Below are positions 45,201 to 56,749 of a DNA stretch of 64,000 bases, piece after piece. The translations under genes and the position numbers were made by a program. Every line of letters begins with the position of its first letter. The first letter of the stretch is position 1. The notes under the pieces were generated by a model that did no database searches, had not been told where the DNA came from, and saw only the letters and a program-made list of their open reading frames with translations. Source of the DNA: Nemophila menziesii (lineage: Eukaryota; Streptophyta; Magnoliopsida; Boraginales; Hydrophyllaceae); contig JARWIR010000042.1 in NCBI GenBank assembly GCA_029959085.1, positions 3,380,544-3,444,543 of the forward strand, given 5' to 3'.

Positions 45201-46000
45201 TGCGTGGCTAGGTGGAAATTGAATCACATGGTATGGATTCTCATGTATTAAATAATGTTTATCATTTTTTAAATTATTTACTAATTATCTATGTTTTTCA
45301 AATTAACAGATCGTCGTTCAGGTATCTTCAATTGGAAGAAATGTGTATGTTGACACAACTACCTTTTCTAGAATTATGGCATCTATGTTCTGATATTAAA
45401 ATTTCGATGATGTACGATTCACACATTTCAATTTCGCTACAAATATTTTTGTTTTGTAAAGTATTGTTTGGATGTTTGATAAATTATACACTGATTTTAT
45501 GATTAGTTTGTGTTTGGTAACTTGGAAACTTTATTAGGTTTATGTAGACCATGATTATAATTTTGTTGATGTTCATGCTTATTAGCAGAATTTTTATTTT
45601 TCGTAGTGTCTTCAGACACGGGGTATACCTAGTGTGTGTATATATATTATATTTGCCCCCTTCTAAACTTTTAAAATATTCATATTAGCCTACTAAATTA
45701 TTAAAATATATTTATTAGACTTATAAGTATTGTACATATATAGATATTTTAATTTTATAATAGTAAAATAAATTTTATTTTGTATATTATAGAATTAATA
45801 ATTTTAAAAAAAATTATATAGAGATCTATAGTGTAATTTTTTACAAGATGAAGACTTCTTTTGCAATTTTCGCATAATATATAAACCTACCATGCAAACA
45901 AAGTTTTAAAAAAAATCGGGGTGCTGTCCTCGAACCCCCTTACCCCCTAACAACAAATCCTGGCTCCGGTTATTATATGATTGAAGTCATAAACCATGGC
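42251..46000. other. Long intergenic stretch, no gene recognised
   Basis: Several short frames (43207-43548, 43899-44213, 45212-45502, all plus) have no known domain. The first has a run resembling NETMVPKWKIVKNYLKGKF but leads nowhere. Nothing here can be called with confidence; decayed coding sequence is possible at 43.2-44.2 kb. Confidence 0.3.
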
Positions 46001-46004
46001 TTGG

Positions 46005-47190
46005 CCTCATTTTTTTTTGTCAAACCATAATTTATAAAGGTAAAATAGCAGTACAACAAGTTCAACCAATTCCAGCAGCAATGGAGTCTAAACCAATCAA
46101 AAAGGCTAATTGGGGAGGAGGACACACCCTCCAATCACCAAACATGTTGCCAAGAAGCTTATGTTTGGTGACCCAATCAGCCACCCTATTACTCCTGCGA
46201 AAAACAAGAGAAAAAGAAGGAGCACAAAGCTCAGAAATACCATAAATGGATTTGAAAATATTACAACAATAAAAATAGTGTTGGGGGAGGAAGAAATCAA
46301 AGGCTTGATAACCGAAGAGCAGTCATTCTCTATGATAACCGAGCCTGGAGGGTACTCCGTAGCCTTTTCACATCCCCAAAGAACACCCAAAGCTTCTGCT
46401 TCACTAGCATGATTAGCTTCTATAACCTTGGCATCATAATCAACCATCTTCCCAAAAGAATCCCTAACAACATAGGCAATAGTGCAATTATTAGTAGTGT
46501 ATAAAGCATCCGTATTTATCTTGACTGAATTTAAAGGGGGGCTTTTCAATTACTAATATTATTATTCTTATGGTTCGCAACATGAAGAGATGAATCAATA
46601 CTAGCATTATTATTGTTTGAGTAGACAAATTTGTTATCTTTTTTCTTCAGCTTGTTGTTTTTTGCATCATTAGGATTATAATTTGCCTCCCTATTTTCCT
46701 GCCAATGTTTTATAGCCAAATGCAAGGTGAATAACGGGTCATGGGTCTCATTATTAAAAAGAAAATTATTTCTCCCTTTCCAAATTTGCCAACAAATATA
46801 GCAAATAAACGCAATATCATATTTTTCATCAGTATTACATTTATTAAGTGACTCATTCATAAAAATAAGCCAATCTCCAATCTTATCAGTGCTATTATTC
46901 TTTGTTCTAAGAGACAATTGTGAGCTAAACCACACTACTTTAGCCCAAGGGCAGGCAAAATGTAAGTGTTCAATACTTTCATCCTCGGAATTACATAACT
47001 TACAAGTTTTGTTCTTAGAACATATTCTGATATAAAGATTTTTATCAGTTGACAGTTTGTCGTTAACACATTTATACATGAAGTTCTTAACTTTATTCGA
47101 GCAATTCATACCCCAAATTAACTTCCAATTCTCTTTATTGAAGGAGTAAGAAGAGGAGGGATCATTTTGAGAAATATCACAAATTTATCT
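46005..47190 (-). pseudogene. LINE (L1-type) remnant: zinc-binding and RNase H domains
   Basis: The minus frame 47109-46546 contains the zf-RVT domain (NKVKNFMYKCVNDKLST, CKLCNSEDESIEHLHFACPW, ICYICWQIWKGRNNFLFN). The next frame, 46549-46106, gives RNase H (SPPLNSVKINTDALYTTNNC, EANHASEAEALGVLWGCEKA, VIIENDCSSVIKPL). A single-base loss at the junction shifts the frame at 46547-46549, where relatives have Trp (W-K-S-P-P). A second shift separates RNase H from its tail (RSNRVADWVTKHKLLG, about 46205-46150). It ends in an A-run on the minus strand (T-run at ~46010-46018), the LINE 3' end. 5'-truncated near 47190. Confidence 0.8.
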
Positions 47191-47424
47191 TTATTAGTTA
47201 TTAATTACGCTATGCATATCACAAATTTACACAACATAACTTAAAAGATCTTCTTACGATATATTTCATCATCGTAATCTTCTTTTTAAAATTATCCCCT
47301 AAATTACACGTTGATACATGTTTATAAACGAAATGTTTGTTAAGATGATATGAGTTTTGTTTCCCGACCAATAAAAAAATATGTCATAGATGATAAACAC
47401 TGTTCTGTACATGTGCCACTGTTA

Positions 47425-47682
47425 CTCCCTCCGTCCCAAAAATAATGTCCACTTTGTTTTTCACACAAATTAAGAAACCTAATCATTACATACACCATTT
47501 ACAAATTTACCCTACATAAAGTGTCTTGATATTTTAAATATGCATTGGAAATATAAATTTTATTTTTTTAACAAGGGTAATAGTGGAAAAAGTTAGAGAA
47601 AAGTGTCTTGATATTATAAGTGAATAATAATTTTAGTACACTTTTTTTAGTAATGTGGACATTAATTTTGAGACGGAAGGAG
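47425..47682. mobile_element. Stowaway-like MITE, 258 bp
   Basis: The ends CTCCCTCCGTCCCAAAAATA and, reverse-complemented, CTCCTTCCGTCTCAAAATTA are flanked by TA (47423-47424, 47683-47684). The interior is the reverse complement of the MITE at 10211-10457. Confidence 0.88.
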
Positions 47683-47689
47683 TAGCAAC

Positions 47690-48263
47690 TTGCATCACAT
47701 TTCTTTTGATTTATCATATTAGTGCGTAGTTCGTACATGTTAAAATTAATAGCTCTATAATAAAAATAAAAATAAAACGTGACATGATAATAGCATAAGC
47801 ATTAGGTCACTTATTTGGCGAAAAGAAAAAGAAAACAATGCATAACTGCATGGCCAACAAAACAGCACACCGTGGAGTTTGTAGTATTCAAAAGTGACAA
47901 AAGGCAAAATTAATACTGGGAATATTGATTGACAATGAGTTACCAAAAGTCAGATTACACGTCACCCATATTAGATTTAGACCCCCAATCCCCAACTATA
48001 ATCCAAATTCTAGGTCAACAACCTCCCCCACTCATCAATGCATCGTTTCCCTCAAATATTTATGTTCCCAATCTACCCTTTGACCCCATCCTTTGACCAG
48101 ACCCAACCACCCCTTCTTGTTATAGTTTTACTCCTAAATTATTTTCCTTGTTTAGTTTCTTTTTCCAATTGACGTAAAAATCTACCCATGTTATTAAATA
48201 ATCTGAGATGTGTAACGATTTTATTCTTATGTGTTGACCAAACCAAACGAGAAACCATTCTTT
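47690..48263. other. Intergenic, no gene seen
   Basis: Nothing recognised apart from flanking MITEs. Confidence 0.3.
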
Positions 48264-48609
48264 GGGTATGTTTGTATTTAGTAGAGAAAAAAAAGGAAGA
48301 AAAGGATTTTTTTTATTTAAATTAGAATTTTTTATGAAAAAAGATTTTATAAATAATTTTAGATATATTTTGTTTGAATTGAAAAAGCACAAAAAGCAAG
48401 AAAAAAAGGTTAATTGTAACCTCTAATCATTGATAAAATTCATTTCTCTCCATTTGACTCCAATTTGGAGTGATAAAAGAAAGGGATACAAGAATGATTT
48501 TCAGAATGATTTTTTTTTATAAAGTTTTCAAATACAAACAATATAAAAAATAAAAAATCATTTATATTCTTTTTACTTTCTTTTCATTTCTCTCAATCTA
48601 AACATACCC
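48264..48609. mobile_element. MITE-like element, 346 bp
   Basis: The left end GGGTATGTTTGTATTTAGTA and the right end reverse-complemented GGGTATGTTTAGATTGAGAG are inverted. Flanking trinucleotides are TTT and TTA, so a Tourist-type duplication is only approximate. AT-rich and noncoding. Confidence 0.55.
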
Positions 48610-49236
48610 TTATGTCTATATACAAAATTTTTTATACAATATACGTGTAGCTAAATGTGACATTTTCCATGGAGAGTATTTTTTATTTGGAAAGTGCATA
48701 TATTAACCTAATCTACAAAAATAACAAAAGAAAAAAAATAAATAAAATACACCATGTGCCCCCGACCCCAACTAGCCGATTTGAATAGAGAGAAGTCCTT
48801 GAGATCGTAACTCTCGAAGTGTGATCATGTATAGTGTCTAATGCCTTTATTGATGGCGTCAATCCTAATGTAAAAATTTTGAGAAATGTGATGGAATGAT
48901 ACAAGGGTGTATCTTTTCGTCAACTCTCTGATTCTAAATTACCGACGACTGATGTATACATTGAATAATATCAAGATTGTCTGAAAAGAGAGTTTTTTCT
49001 AAAAATTTTAAACTATTCTTCGACAACAAATGTAAATGGTATAAATTTTGAATGTTTTACTTGGTGACTTAATTTTGAAAATACATTTTCGTGAAAGAAT
49101 TCCTAATCCACATAAGGCACCTAAATTTTTTCCTTTAAATTCCTTTTTTCCTTTAATAATGAAGAATCCTATTTTTCATGCTTCATTTCCAATTATATGA
49201 ATAGTTATTGTAATTATTACACGTAAACTATTATTA
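48610..49236. other. Intergenic, no gene seen
   Basis: AT-rich spacer before the MULE-like element. Confidence 0.3.
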
Positions 49237-49245
49237 AAGAATTAA

Positions 49246-50636
49246 GGGTCAATTACCCAAGGAGACTTGAGAAAAATCAATGTGCCACTTAGGAGCTAGT
49301 CAATTCCTCTCTCCTTCTTAGAGGCCAATAAAATATTCAATGTCATAACTACCCTTCTAGTGCATATAAGACAAAAAAATAGATTATTTCTCTCTCCTCC
49401 ACTACCATTACTCTCTCTCCTCCATTACCATTAACCTCTCTCCTCCTTTATCATTTTTTCTCTCTCCTCTTTCATTAGTTATCAAATATTTTCCAGCTCC
49501 GACCACAACCACCGATCACCGTCGGCCGCCTCCGGCCACCGCCGGAAAAAGTTCTGAGCGTGGAAAAAAGTTCTGAGTCTGGAAAAAAGTTCTGAGTCTG
49601 AGTGCAAAAATTCTGAGTCTGAGTGCAAAAGTTCTGAGTCTGAGTGCAAAAGTGCTGAGTCTGAGTGCAAAAGTTCTGAGTCTGAGTGCAAAAGTTCTGA
49701 GTCTGAGTGCAAAAGTTCCATTAACGCCAGATTTTTAATCGCCAACAGTGTTGAGCGCAAAAGTTCTGAGTCTGAGTGCAAAAGTTCTGAGTCTGAGTGC
49801 AAAAGTTCTGAGTCTGAGTGCAAAAGTTCCATTAACGCCAGATTTTTAATCGTCAACAGTGTTGAGCGCAAAAGTTCTGAGTCTGAGTGCAAAAGTTCTG
49901 AGTCTGAGTGCAAAAGTTCCATTAACGCCAGATTTTTAATCGCCAACAGTGTTGAGCGCAAAAAGTTCTGTGTGCAAAAGTTCTGAGCGCAAAAGTTTTG
50001 AGCGCAAAAGACCAAAAAAATAAACAGAAACACGAAGCAAGAACAAATCTGCTACATAAACTTGCTGAGCATCTCGAATCGACTTGCTACCGGAGATCCA
50101 AGCTTTTTCTTCACAAATATAAGCACAAAAACAACTTCGTTTATCCATGGCTTTCAAATCCGATCTTAGAGATTATTGTGCAGCAGATCAATTTCTTCCT
50201 TCCATGGCGGAACCCTAGATCGAAACTCTATTTCGGATCGGTCAAATCTCCACCTTCACTGCGGTATTCATCGAAGTTCATGCCAACGGTTTTCTTCTCC
50301 GCGCTCTCTTCTTCGGTTGCTTGGTGGCTGCGTGCTTCAAGTGAAGCAATGGAAAGAAGGAATATTATGGAGTGGAGAAGAGAGGCGTTGATTGTAAGAG
50401 GTGAGGAGAGAGGTAGAAAGAGAGAGAGAGAAATATTTCTGAAAATGTAATTTAGGATTTAAAAGATATTATGATAATATTTAGTATATATAGAGAATAA
50501 AAAAGGGTATGAAAGTAATTGGGAAATTAGGTTCTAGTGTTAAAATTAGTTTGTGGCCTTTAGTAAGAAGAGCCAAAAGAGGCGGTCTTGTTAGGTCTCG
50601 GTGTAGTGATTTCAAGACCCTTTGGGTAATAATTTT
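49246..50636 (-). mobile_element. Non-autonomous MULE-like element, family member 2 (1391 bp)
   Basis: A perfect 9-bp duplication AAGAATTAA flanks it (49237-49245, 50637-50645). The ends are GGGTCAATTACCCAAGGAGA at the left and, reverse-complemented, AAAATTATTACCCAAAGGGT at the right; both continue to CTTGA. Read from the right end it parallels the element at 29996: a conserved cttcttactaaag block, then the same 14-mer CTATATATACTAAA (50493-50480), a CT-rich leader, an exon-like GC-rich block, a 21-bp minisatellite, and a G-rich block near the far end. No transposase. The shared order with divergent arrays defines one family. Confidence 0.85.
49545..50010 (-). repeat. Minisatellite with 21-bp unit and 48-bp spacers, frame-preserving
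   Basis: The main unit is gttctgagtctgagtgcaaa(a), 21 bp. Blocks of the unit are separated three times by a 48-bp segment (gttccattaacgccagattt ... gagcgcaaaa). Both lengths are multiples of three. The minus strand is therefore open for 183 codons (50033-49482) and would encode a heptapeptide repeat LLHSDSE with interspersed LLAIKNLALME. Whether this is translated is unknown. Confidence 0.9.
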
Positions 50637-50649
50637 AAGAATTAATGTT

Positions 50650-52620
50650 CAAGAAATCCCTTAAATAGAATTTATTCTTTTTCACTATAGCCATAATTTT
50701 TTTTGCCCATAAAAAACATAGTATATTTTTTGTTATTTTCTTTTTTTTGCCTATAAAAGGAACAATTTGAGTTATGGGAAGTTTCCCATAACTTAAATAT
50801 TGAGTTGTGAGAAACTTTCTGGATTTCAGATCTTAAGTTTTGGGATAGTGGACAAGATTGCATGGGTTTATTGAACATTATCCCTAAATTAAGTCTAATA
50901 TACTAGTTATAATAATAATAATATTTAATAATTAATATAATGGATATTTTTTGTTATAACAGTTAACCTCTACCAACCTTATTAGCTAACTATGGGATAG
51001 GATTAATTATTTAAGCCCATTTGGACTCCAACATATAACGTCATTCATAGGTAAAGTCAACCCTAGACTACGACCCGGCCCAATAAATGTTAACCACCTA
51101 CGCGTCATCAGACTGATTAGTCACCGTAATGAAATACGTGGATTGAGGATAGTGGTTTGGAGAGAGTTTTTTGAATTTTTAATTTTATTGAAATAATTAT
51201 ATTTGCAGACTCATTAGAAGAAATATTGCATTTATAAACCAAACCGAGATTCAGTTAACGTTATTCCACAACATATCCAAATCTAATATTGGGATCTCGG
51301 TAATAATGCCATAAAAATAAAAGTTAATGTATATTAAGATAATGGAAAATTCTATTGGTAAAATCTACATCAATTATATTAATACATTTATCCTATATTT
51401 TAAATTAATAAAAATAACTAATTAATTAATTTAATGTATTTTGTTATAATAATTAATAAATATAATATAAATATTGTACTACCTAATATTGGAAGAAAAT
51501 TTTACCTTAAAATAATAATCTAAAATTACACAATTCATTTAAAAAAATTGTGTTCGAAAGGTTTTTTTCTAATTCTTGCGTTGTAACTGGTTATAAATTT
51601 AATTCTTTTTCAAATGGGTTTATAACGATGAAAGGGCAAAGTTTCATCAAAACAAAGATAAGTCAAAGTCCAAGTCAATGGGAAAAGGACAACACTGTAT
51701 CATGTACAGTGCATGAATCATTGTTTGACATCTAAACTATATTCTCTTTTTGTGGATGAAATTTTTGGAAAATTATTCGGTACAATAAAAGTTTTTTTTA
51801 TGAGGTTAATTTTTATGAAAAGATGTGAGGAAAGGATTGATTTTATAAAAAGATATACCCATAATGTGATTGGTTTTATGAAAAGATATACCTATGATGT
51901 GATTGATTTTATTGATTTGACACTAAATTTAGTGTACCAAAGACTTTCTCGAAATTTTTGTTAGGATTTTTGTAAGTCAAACTCTTTTTTTGGGTTAGGT
52001 AAACGGTTGTATTAATAACAATAACGGTACACTTTACAAAAAAGTTACTTACCTAAATAAAAAAGCTAAAGATAATAATAATAAAGCTAAATATGACTAC
52101 TTCATACTAATACTAATACTAATACAAGCTAATCGTTCACCATCATCCGTAAACGAATGATGAGAAAACAAGGAAAATAAAATAGAAAAATACATCACTT
52201 AAAATCTTTGGTTCAAGTGTTCAATAAGATAATCTTTTGACCAAAAATAAATATAAAAATGACTTGACCAAATAAATGTATGGTAGTAGATAGTATGAAA
52301 ATGGGATAAGAAGTTTCTAAATTCCGATTCTCCCGACCCCCCAGAAATTCAAAGTTCTAATTTTTTTCATTTCCAAAATTTAGATTTTGTAACAGACTTT
52401 TAAAGTTCGATTTTCGATTTGTCCTGAAAAATCGGAAGGGATCGAAACTACGCATCAGTTTCTTATATCCGATTTGATTTTTGTTTTCGATTTATATATT
52501 CAATTTTCAATTTCGAGTTCAGGTGTATGCCTTTTGTGAAACCAATTGAAGTTGCAAACTATACCAAATATTGATATGGTTATAATATTAAACTATACAT
52601 TTTTTTTTGCGTTGAACAAA
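50650..52620. other. Intergenic, with hairpin motif and one MITE
   Basis: At 50771-50792 the arms GTTATGGGAA and TTCCCATAAC form a short hairpin of a motif repeated around 53-55 kb. A MITE lies at 51344-51507. No gene recognised. Confidence 0.35.
51344..51507. mobile_element. Small MITE, diverged copy of the one at 61721
   Basis: It shares ctac.tcaattatatt.ata, attttaaa...aataactaa and tgt.ttttgttata.taat with 61721-61900. Both end in motifs around ccaatatt/aatattgg. Ends and target duplication are not well defined. Confidence 0.5.
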
Positions 52621-52627
52621 GCATGCG

Positions 52628-54335
52628 ATGAGTTATATGAAGATTATTTTGCTTTGTCTTATAATCGAATTCCAAGGATATTTCGATAATTTGAAACTTG
52701 TGGACCCAACTTTACAGATTTATCATGATCTTAACCCCGAAACTCGTGCATTTGAATATCGTCATATTGCTATTGGTACTTCTTTTGATGGTTTTTGTTC
52801 CTATCGTCCTATTTTGTTTACCGATGATACATTTGTAAAGGTTAAATTCAAGGGTTACCTACTTACTTTTACTGGAAAAGATAATACCAGAGTTACATTT
52901 TCGAGTTATAAGAAAATTTCCATAACTAATCGTTTTCTACTTATTATTTCACATTTTTTATTCAAATTATGTAATTTCTTTTTTATTTTTCATTTTTTGT
53001 TATTAAATCTTTTTTTTTGTATAATTTTCTTTTAAAATCTCACATCATGTTTTCATCACTAATTTTAGTCATAACAGAATGCTTAACTAAGTTATGAGAA
53101 TTTTCCTATACCTCAGATTGTTTTAGTATTTTCACCGTTTTCTTTACTTATCCTGAATCAGATCGTGTTTTTTTTTTGTCTTTCTTTTTTTGTGTCTGTA
53201 ACTTTGTTATGTTATATAATATGTTTCTTTATATTTTTTTACTATTTTTTTAACCTTGTTTATATTCTTCACTGATTTATGAGAATTTTCCCATGCCCCA
53301 GACTTTTGTTGACCTCACTGGTTTCTGTGTTACTATTTTCTCAGGATGAAGATACGTTAATTGGACAAGTTTTCTCTAATTTTTTAGCTCGAATCTTGAT
53401 GACCATGAGATGACTATCATTAAAGACCTTCATCTTGGTATTGCAGTAGCTATGATCTCAATTTTCATAGGAGCTCATCATTCATTTTGTATGCTTTATC
53501 TCAAGAGAAACTTGAAGTTCAAATGTAAATGCGGTAAATGTTTTACTAAGTCTATGCCTCAACTTCTTGAAAAATATGCTCACGCCACGAATTTGGTTGA
53601 TTATGACACGACTGTTTTCATATTTATTGAGGTCGAGGTCCCTCAGTGATTACATTTCCAAAAACCTCCTTAAAGAGCAATACCCATATGCCTTTTTCTC
53701 AGAGAACGTTATGGTGAGATGACATCAAACGTTTTGAGTAATTTAATAATCAGATTAAGGTTAAGCGTGAGCTTTCTGTGACCAAGCTTATTGATGGAAT
53801 CCATAATATTCTAATGGATCAAATGTACAAACGTTTTGTTCTTTCCAAATCTTATACTAGCATACTACCTACTCAATTTCAACTTATGTGAGATATCAAA
53901 TTTGACTATTGATGTACATGGAGGTTCGGCAGTCAGTGTTATCCAATGATAACTGTTGATATTGTAAAATGGTATTATTCTTGTTGCAAGTAGCAAATTA
54001 AAGGGTTTCTTGTACACATGTAGTTGCAGCCTTGCATTTTTGTCGAAAGCACAATAAATTTGATTACATCACGGAATAATTTTATGCTCCAAAGTTTAGC
54101 GAGTCAAACTCAAGATCTATTCTTGCACTCAGAAGGAATGTAGGTTCATCTGTTGAGATTTTTTGTGTGTACACCTACCCCCATATGCAAAACATAACCT
54201 GGTATGCCCAAGAAGAACCGATACCCTCTACTATAGAATTTTTTATATTTAAGAGGCATTGTGGGCGTTGTAAACAAAGTACCTATCTTAATCGTCTCAC
54301 TTGTGATGCAGTTATACCTTCCACTTGAATATTTT
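52628..54335 (+). pseudogene. MULE transposase remnant A
   Basis: Plus-strand broken frames match a MuDR-type transposase in order. 52628-53035 has DPTLQIYHDLNPETRAFEYR and the catalytic region YRPILFTDDTFVKVKFKGYL. 53410-53649 corresponds to the HxxYCxxHLxxNF region (HHSFCMLYLKRNLKFKC). 53700-53880 reads RYGEMTSN, then VTKLIDGI and LMDQMYKRFVLSKSY. The following SWIM-like region (~53960-54060) and a zinc-knuckle-like CGRCKQSTYLNRLTC (54252-54296) are decayed. Many stops are present. In the intact family the protein cuts and pastes Mutator-like elements. Confidence 0.75.
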
Positions 54336-54930
54336 GTTTAAAAAATATTTTCAGATTTCGAGATGGATGATTAATTTTATTATGTTTTGTACTTTAATAA
54401 ATGTAATAAAGCTATTTAAATATACCAATTTCTTTGGTTTCTTCTTTTATTAAAAATATTATCATGTTTCCTCATTTATTCTACATTTTTTTTAGTTCAT
54501 CACATATTAAGTTGTGAGGATTTTCTCATAACTCAACATGTTATTTTTTATGAGTCTTTTATTTAATAATCTTGTTTTAAAAGTTTAAGTAGACAAACTT
54601 ATAAATCTTTTTAGTCATGGTACTTTTCCTATACATCAACATGCCTACGAGTTTTGGGTTTTTTTCCATAATTCATACACAAAATTATAATTTATGTCAC
54701 TTTTTGAGTTATGGAAATTTTCCATAACTCGGTATGTTCTTTATGCTTGATGCTCACTAATTTTCACTTAGTTAGTTTATAGCATAAATTTTGATAAGCA
54801 ACCTAATTTTTGTTCACCAAGTCTAGTTTACAAATATCAAACAAGTTTAATTAACATTTTAGTATTTTTTTCAATCTTTTTCGAGTTATAATAATTTTCC
54901 ATAACTTAGTTTGTTATATAATTTTGCTTG
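53080..54930. repeat. Dispersed palindromic motif, tandem-like at 54.5-54.9 kb
   Basis: A motif of the form GTTATG(A/G)(A/G)AA-TTTTC-CATAAC recurs near 53091, 53279, 54511, 54620, 54706 and 54883. The copy at 54706-54730 is a perfect palindrome with 12-bp arms. The last two copies sit in ~177-bp tandem units that also share gcttgatgctcactaatt. Confidence 0.6.
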
Positions 54931-55139
54931 ATGCTCACTAATTCTTGCCTTTTTATAACATAAAGTACCGTTTTGTTATATCCATTGATGTCATTGATTA
55001 CCAGAAATCACTATGAATATACTTTAAGACATATAGGGTGGGAATGAATGTGGGAGAAAGAGAATTCATCCAAATAGTGGTTGTTATTTTTTAAGTTTAT
55101 TGTTGTTATATTTATTTTTCAAAATTTATGTTTCATATT

Positions 55140-55830
55140 TCAAGATACAAGATTCAAGGTTCAAGGTTACAAGTTAAAGGTTCAAACTTCATGTTTAATG
55201 GTGTAGAAATCATGGTCAAGGTTAATGGTGTAGAAATCAAGGTTCAAGAAAAAATAAAAAGTTTGTCCCATTGACGGAATTCAAACTCAGGTTCCTTGGG
55301 TAAAAGTCATATATCCTAACCGTTGGGACAACAACAAATTAGAGAAATACGGTCAACATGGATCGAACACGAGACCTTCATATGATAAAATAAATTAAAT
55401 GCAAATCACTTCAAATGAGTATTTTTAGGTCTCCCATACGACCGTGGTAAGGTTTAGGTTTAAGGTTTACGTTGATTTTAATGTTAAGGTTACAAGAATT
55501 AGAGTTTAAGGTCGAATATCAACGGGATGAATCTTTGTATGGTTAAGGTTTGAATTAAGGTTTAAACCTTTACGGTTAACGTTAAGATTAGGGTTAGTTT
55601 TAACGTTAAGGTTTAGATTTTAAAGTTCAAGTTTTAAGGTAAAGTTACAGTTTAGTGTTAAGTTTAAGGTTAAGGTTTATGGTTTAAGGTTTAAGATTCA
55701 AGGTTAAAAATTTAAGTTCAAGGTTAAGGTTAAGTTTTAGTTTAAGTTTAAAGTTAAAGTTTAGGCTAAAGTTAAAAAAAAAAATTATAGGCAAGTTAAG
55801 GTTAAAGTTAAAGTAATTGTTAATATATAT
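55140..55830. repeat. Degenerate GGTTTAA-type (telomere-like) tract
   Basis: Irregular copies of ggtttaagg, ggttaagg and aaggttaagg run for ~700 bp. They are related in motif to the plant telomere unit TTTAGGG but too irregular to be a telomere. Confidence 0.6.
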
Positions 55831-55921
55831 TTTATTTATGGTAATATCTTGTGAGTATTATTTGTTTTTCTTGTTAATTATCTCCTATAATATATATAGG
55901 TGATTGACTGATCCAATTCAT

Positions 55922-56614
55922 TAGGGGTGTGCGCGGGTCGGTTTTGGATGAAAAATGTTCAACCCACAAACCGCCCGTTCTTGTGCGGGTTTTAAAAAAT
56001 GAGATCCGCACCCGCCCAATACATTATATAACCCATTGAGTTTCGGTTTGGACGGGTTGCGGGTGCATTGCGGGTGATTTAGTTCGATAAATTAGCCGAA
56101 TTGGTATCCATATTCATTCGGCGGGTCAAATTTATATTACAAACGAAAGTTGTAACCAAATAATAGTTTAGAATACTCATATACACTTCAAATCATCTCT
56201 AGTTTAAAAAAAAATATAAAATGATATTTTAGGAAAGTAGATTTATGAATTAAACAAAAGCATTGAAATGAAAAACATATTCATTAGACAAAATATTATT
56301 AAAATATTGACGGATTTAAAAACTTTAAAAAAGAAGGAATGAAAAAAGAAATGAGTGTGAGAAGCATATGACTCATACTATTTTATTTGAATAAAATGAG
56401 CAATACGGTTTTTTCTAATTTTTTATATTATAGGATAATTGGGTATGCGGGTTTGCGGGTTTCAAGTTTAAAATCCACAACCCGCAAAAAATGTATATTT
56501 TTTCTAAAATATAAACCGCAACCCACCCAATAAAAAACTAACCCGTATAATTTCGGGTTAGTGAAATCGGGTTAGTCGGGTTATGCGGGTTTCCTAACCC
56601 GATGCACACCCCTA
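55922..56614. mobile_element. hAT-type MITE, 693 bp
   Basis: The left end TAGGGGTGTGCGCGGGTCGG and the right end reverse-complemented TAGGGGTGTGCATCGGGTTA are flanked by a perfect 8-bp duplication CAATTCAT (55914-55921, 56615-56622). GC-rich ends, AT-rich centre, no transposase. Confidence 0.9.
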
Positions 56615-56749
56615 CAATTCATGGACAATTAACAGTTGCCCATCGAGTCCAACCCACTCTAAAAGTCTAATATGCCTTTCTGCTCAAATTAACGTGGCTT
56701 AACTTACCATACATGGTCAAATTATGTTCCATAAATATATAAATTTAAC

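Noticed and set aside
42251..45520. Frames at 43207-43548, 43899-44213 and 45212-45502
   Set aside because: AT-driven, no domain, no splice support; described only as an uncharacterised stretch.
49545..50010. CRISPR-like direct repeats
   Set aside because: The 21-bp repeats are tandem with no unique spacers; this is a eukaryotic minisatellite.
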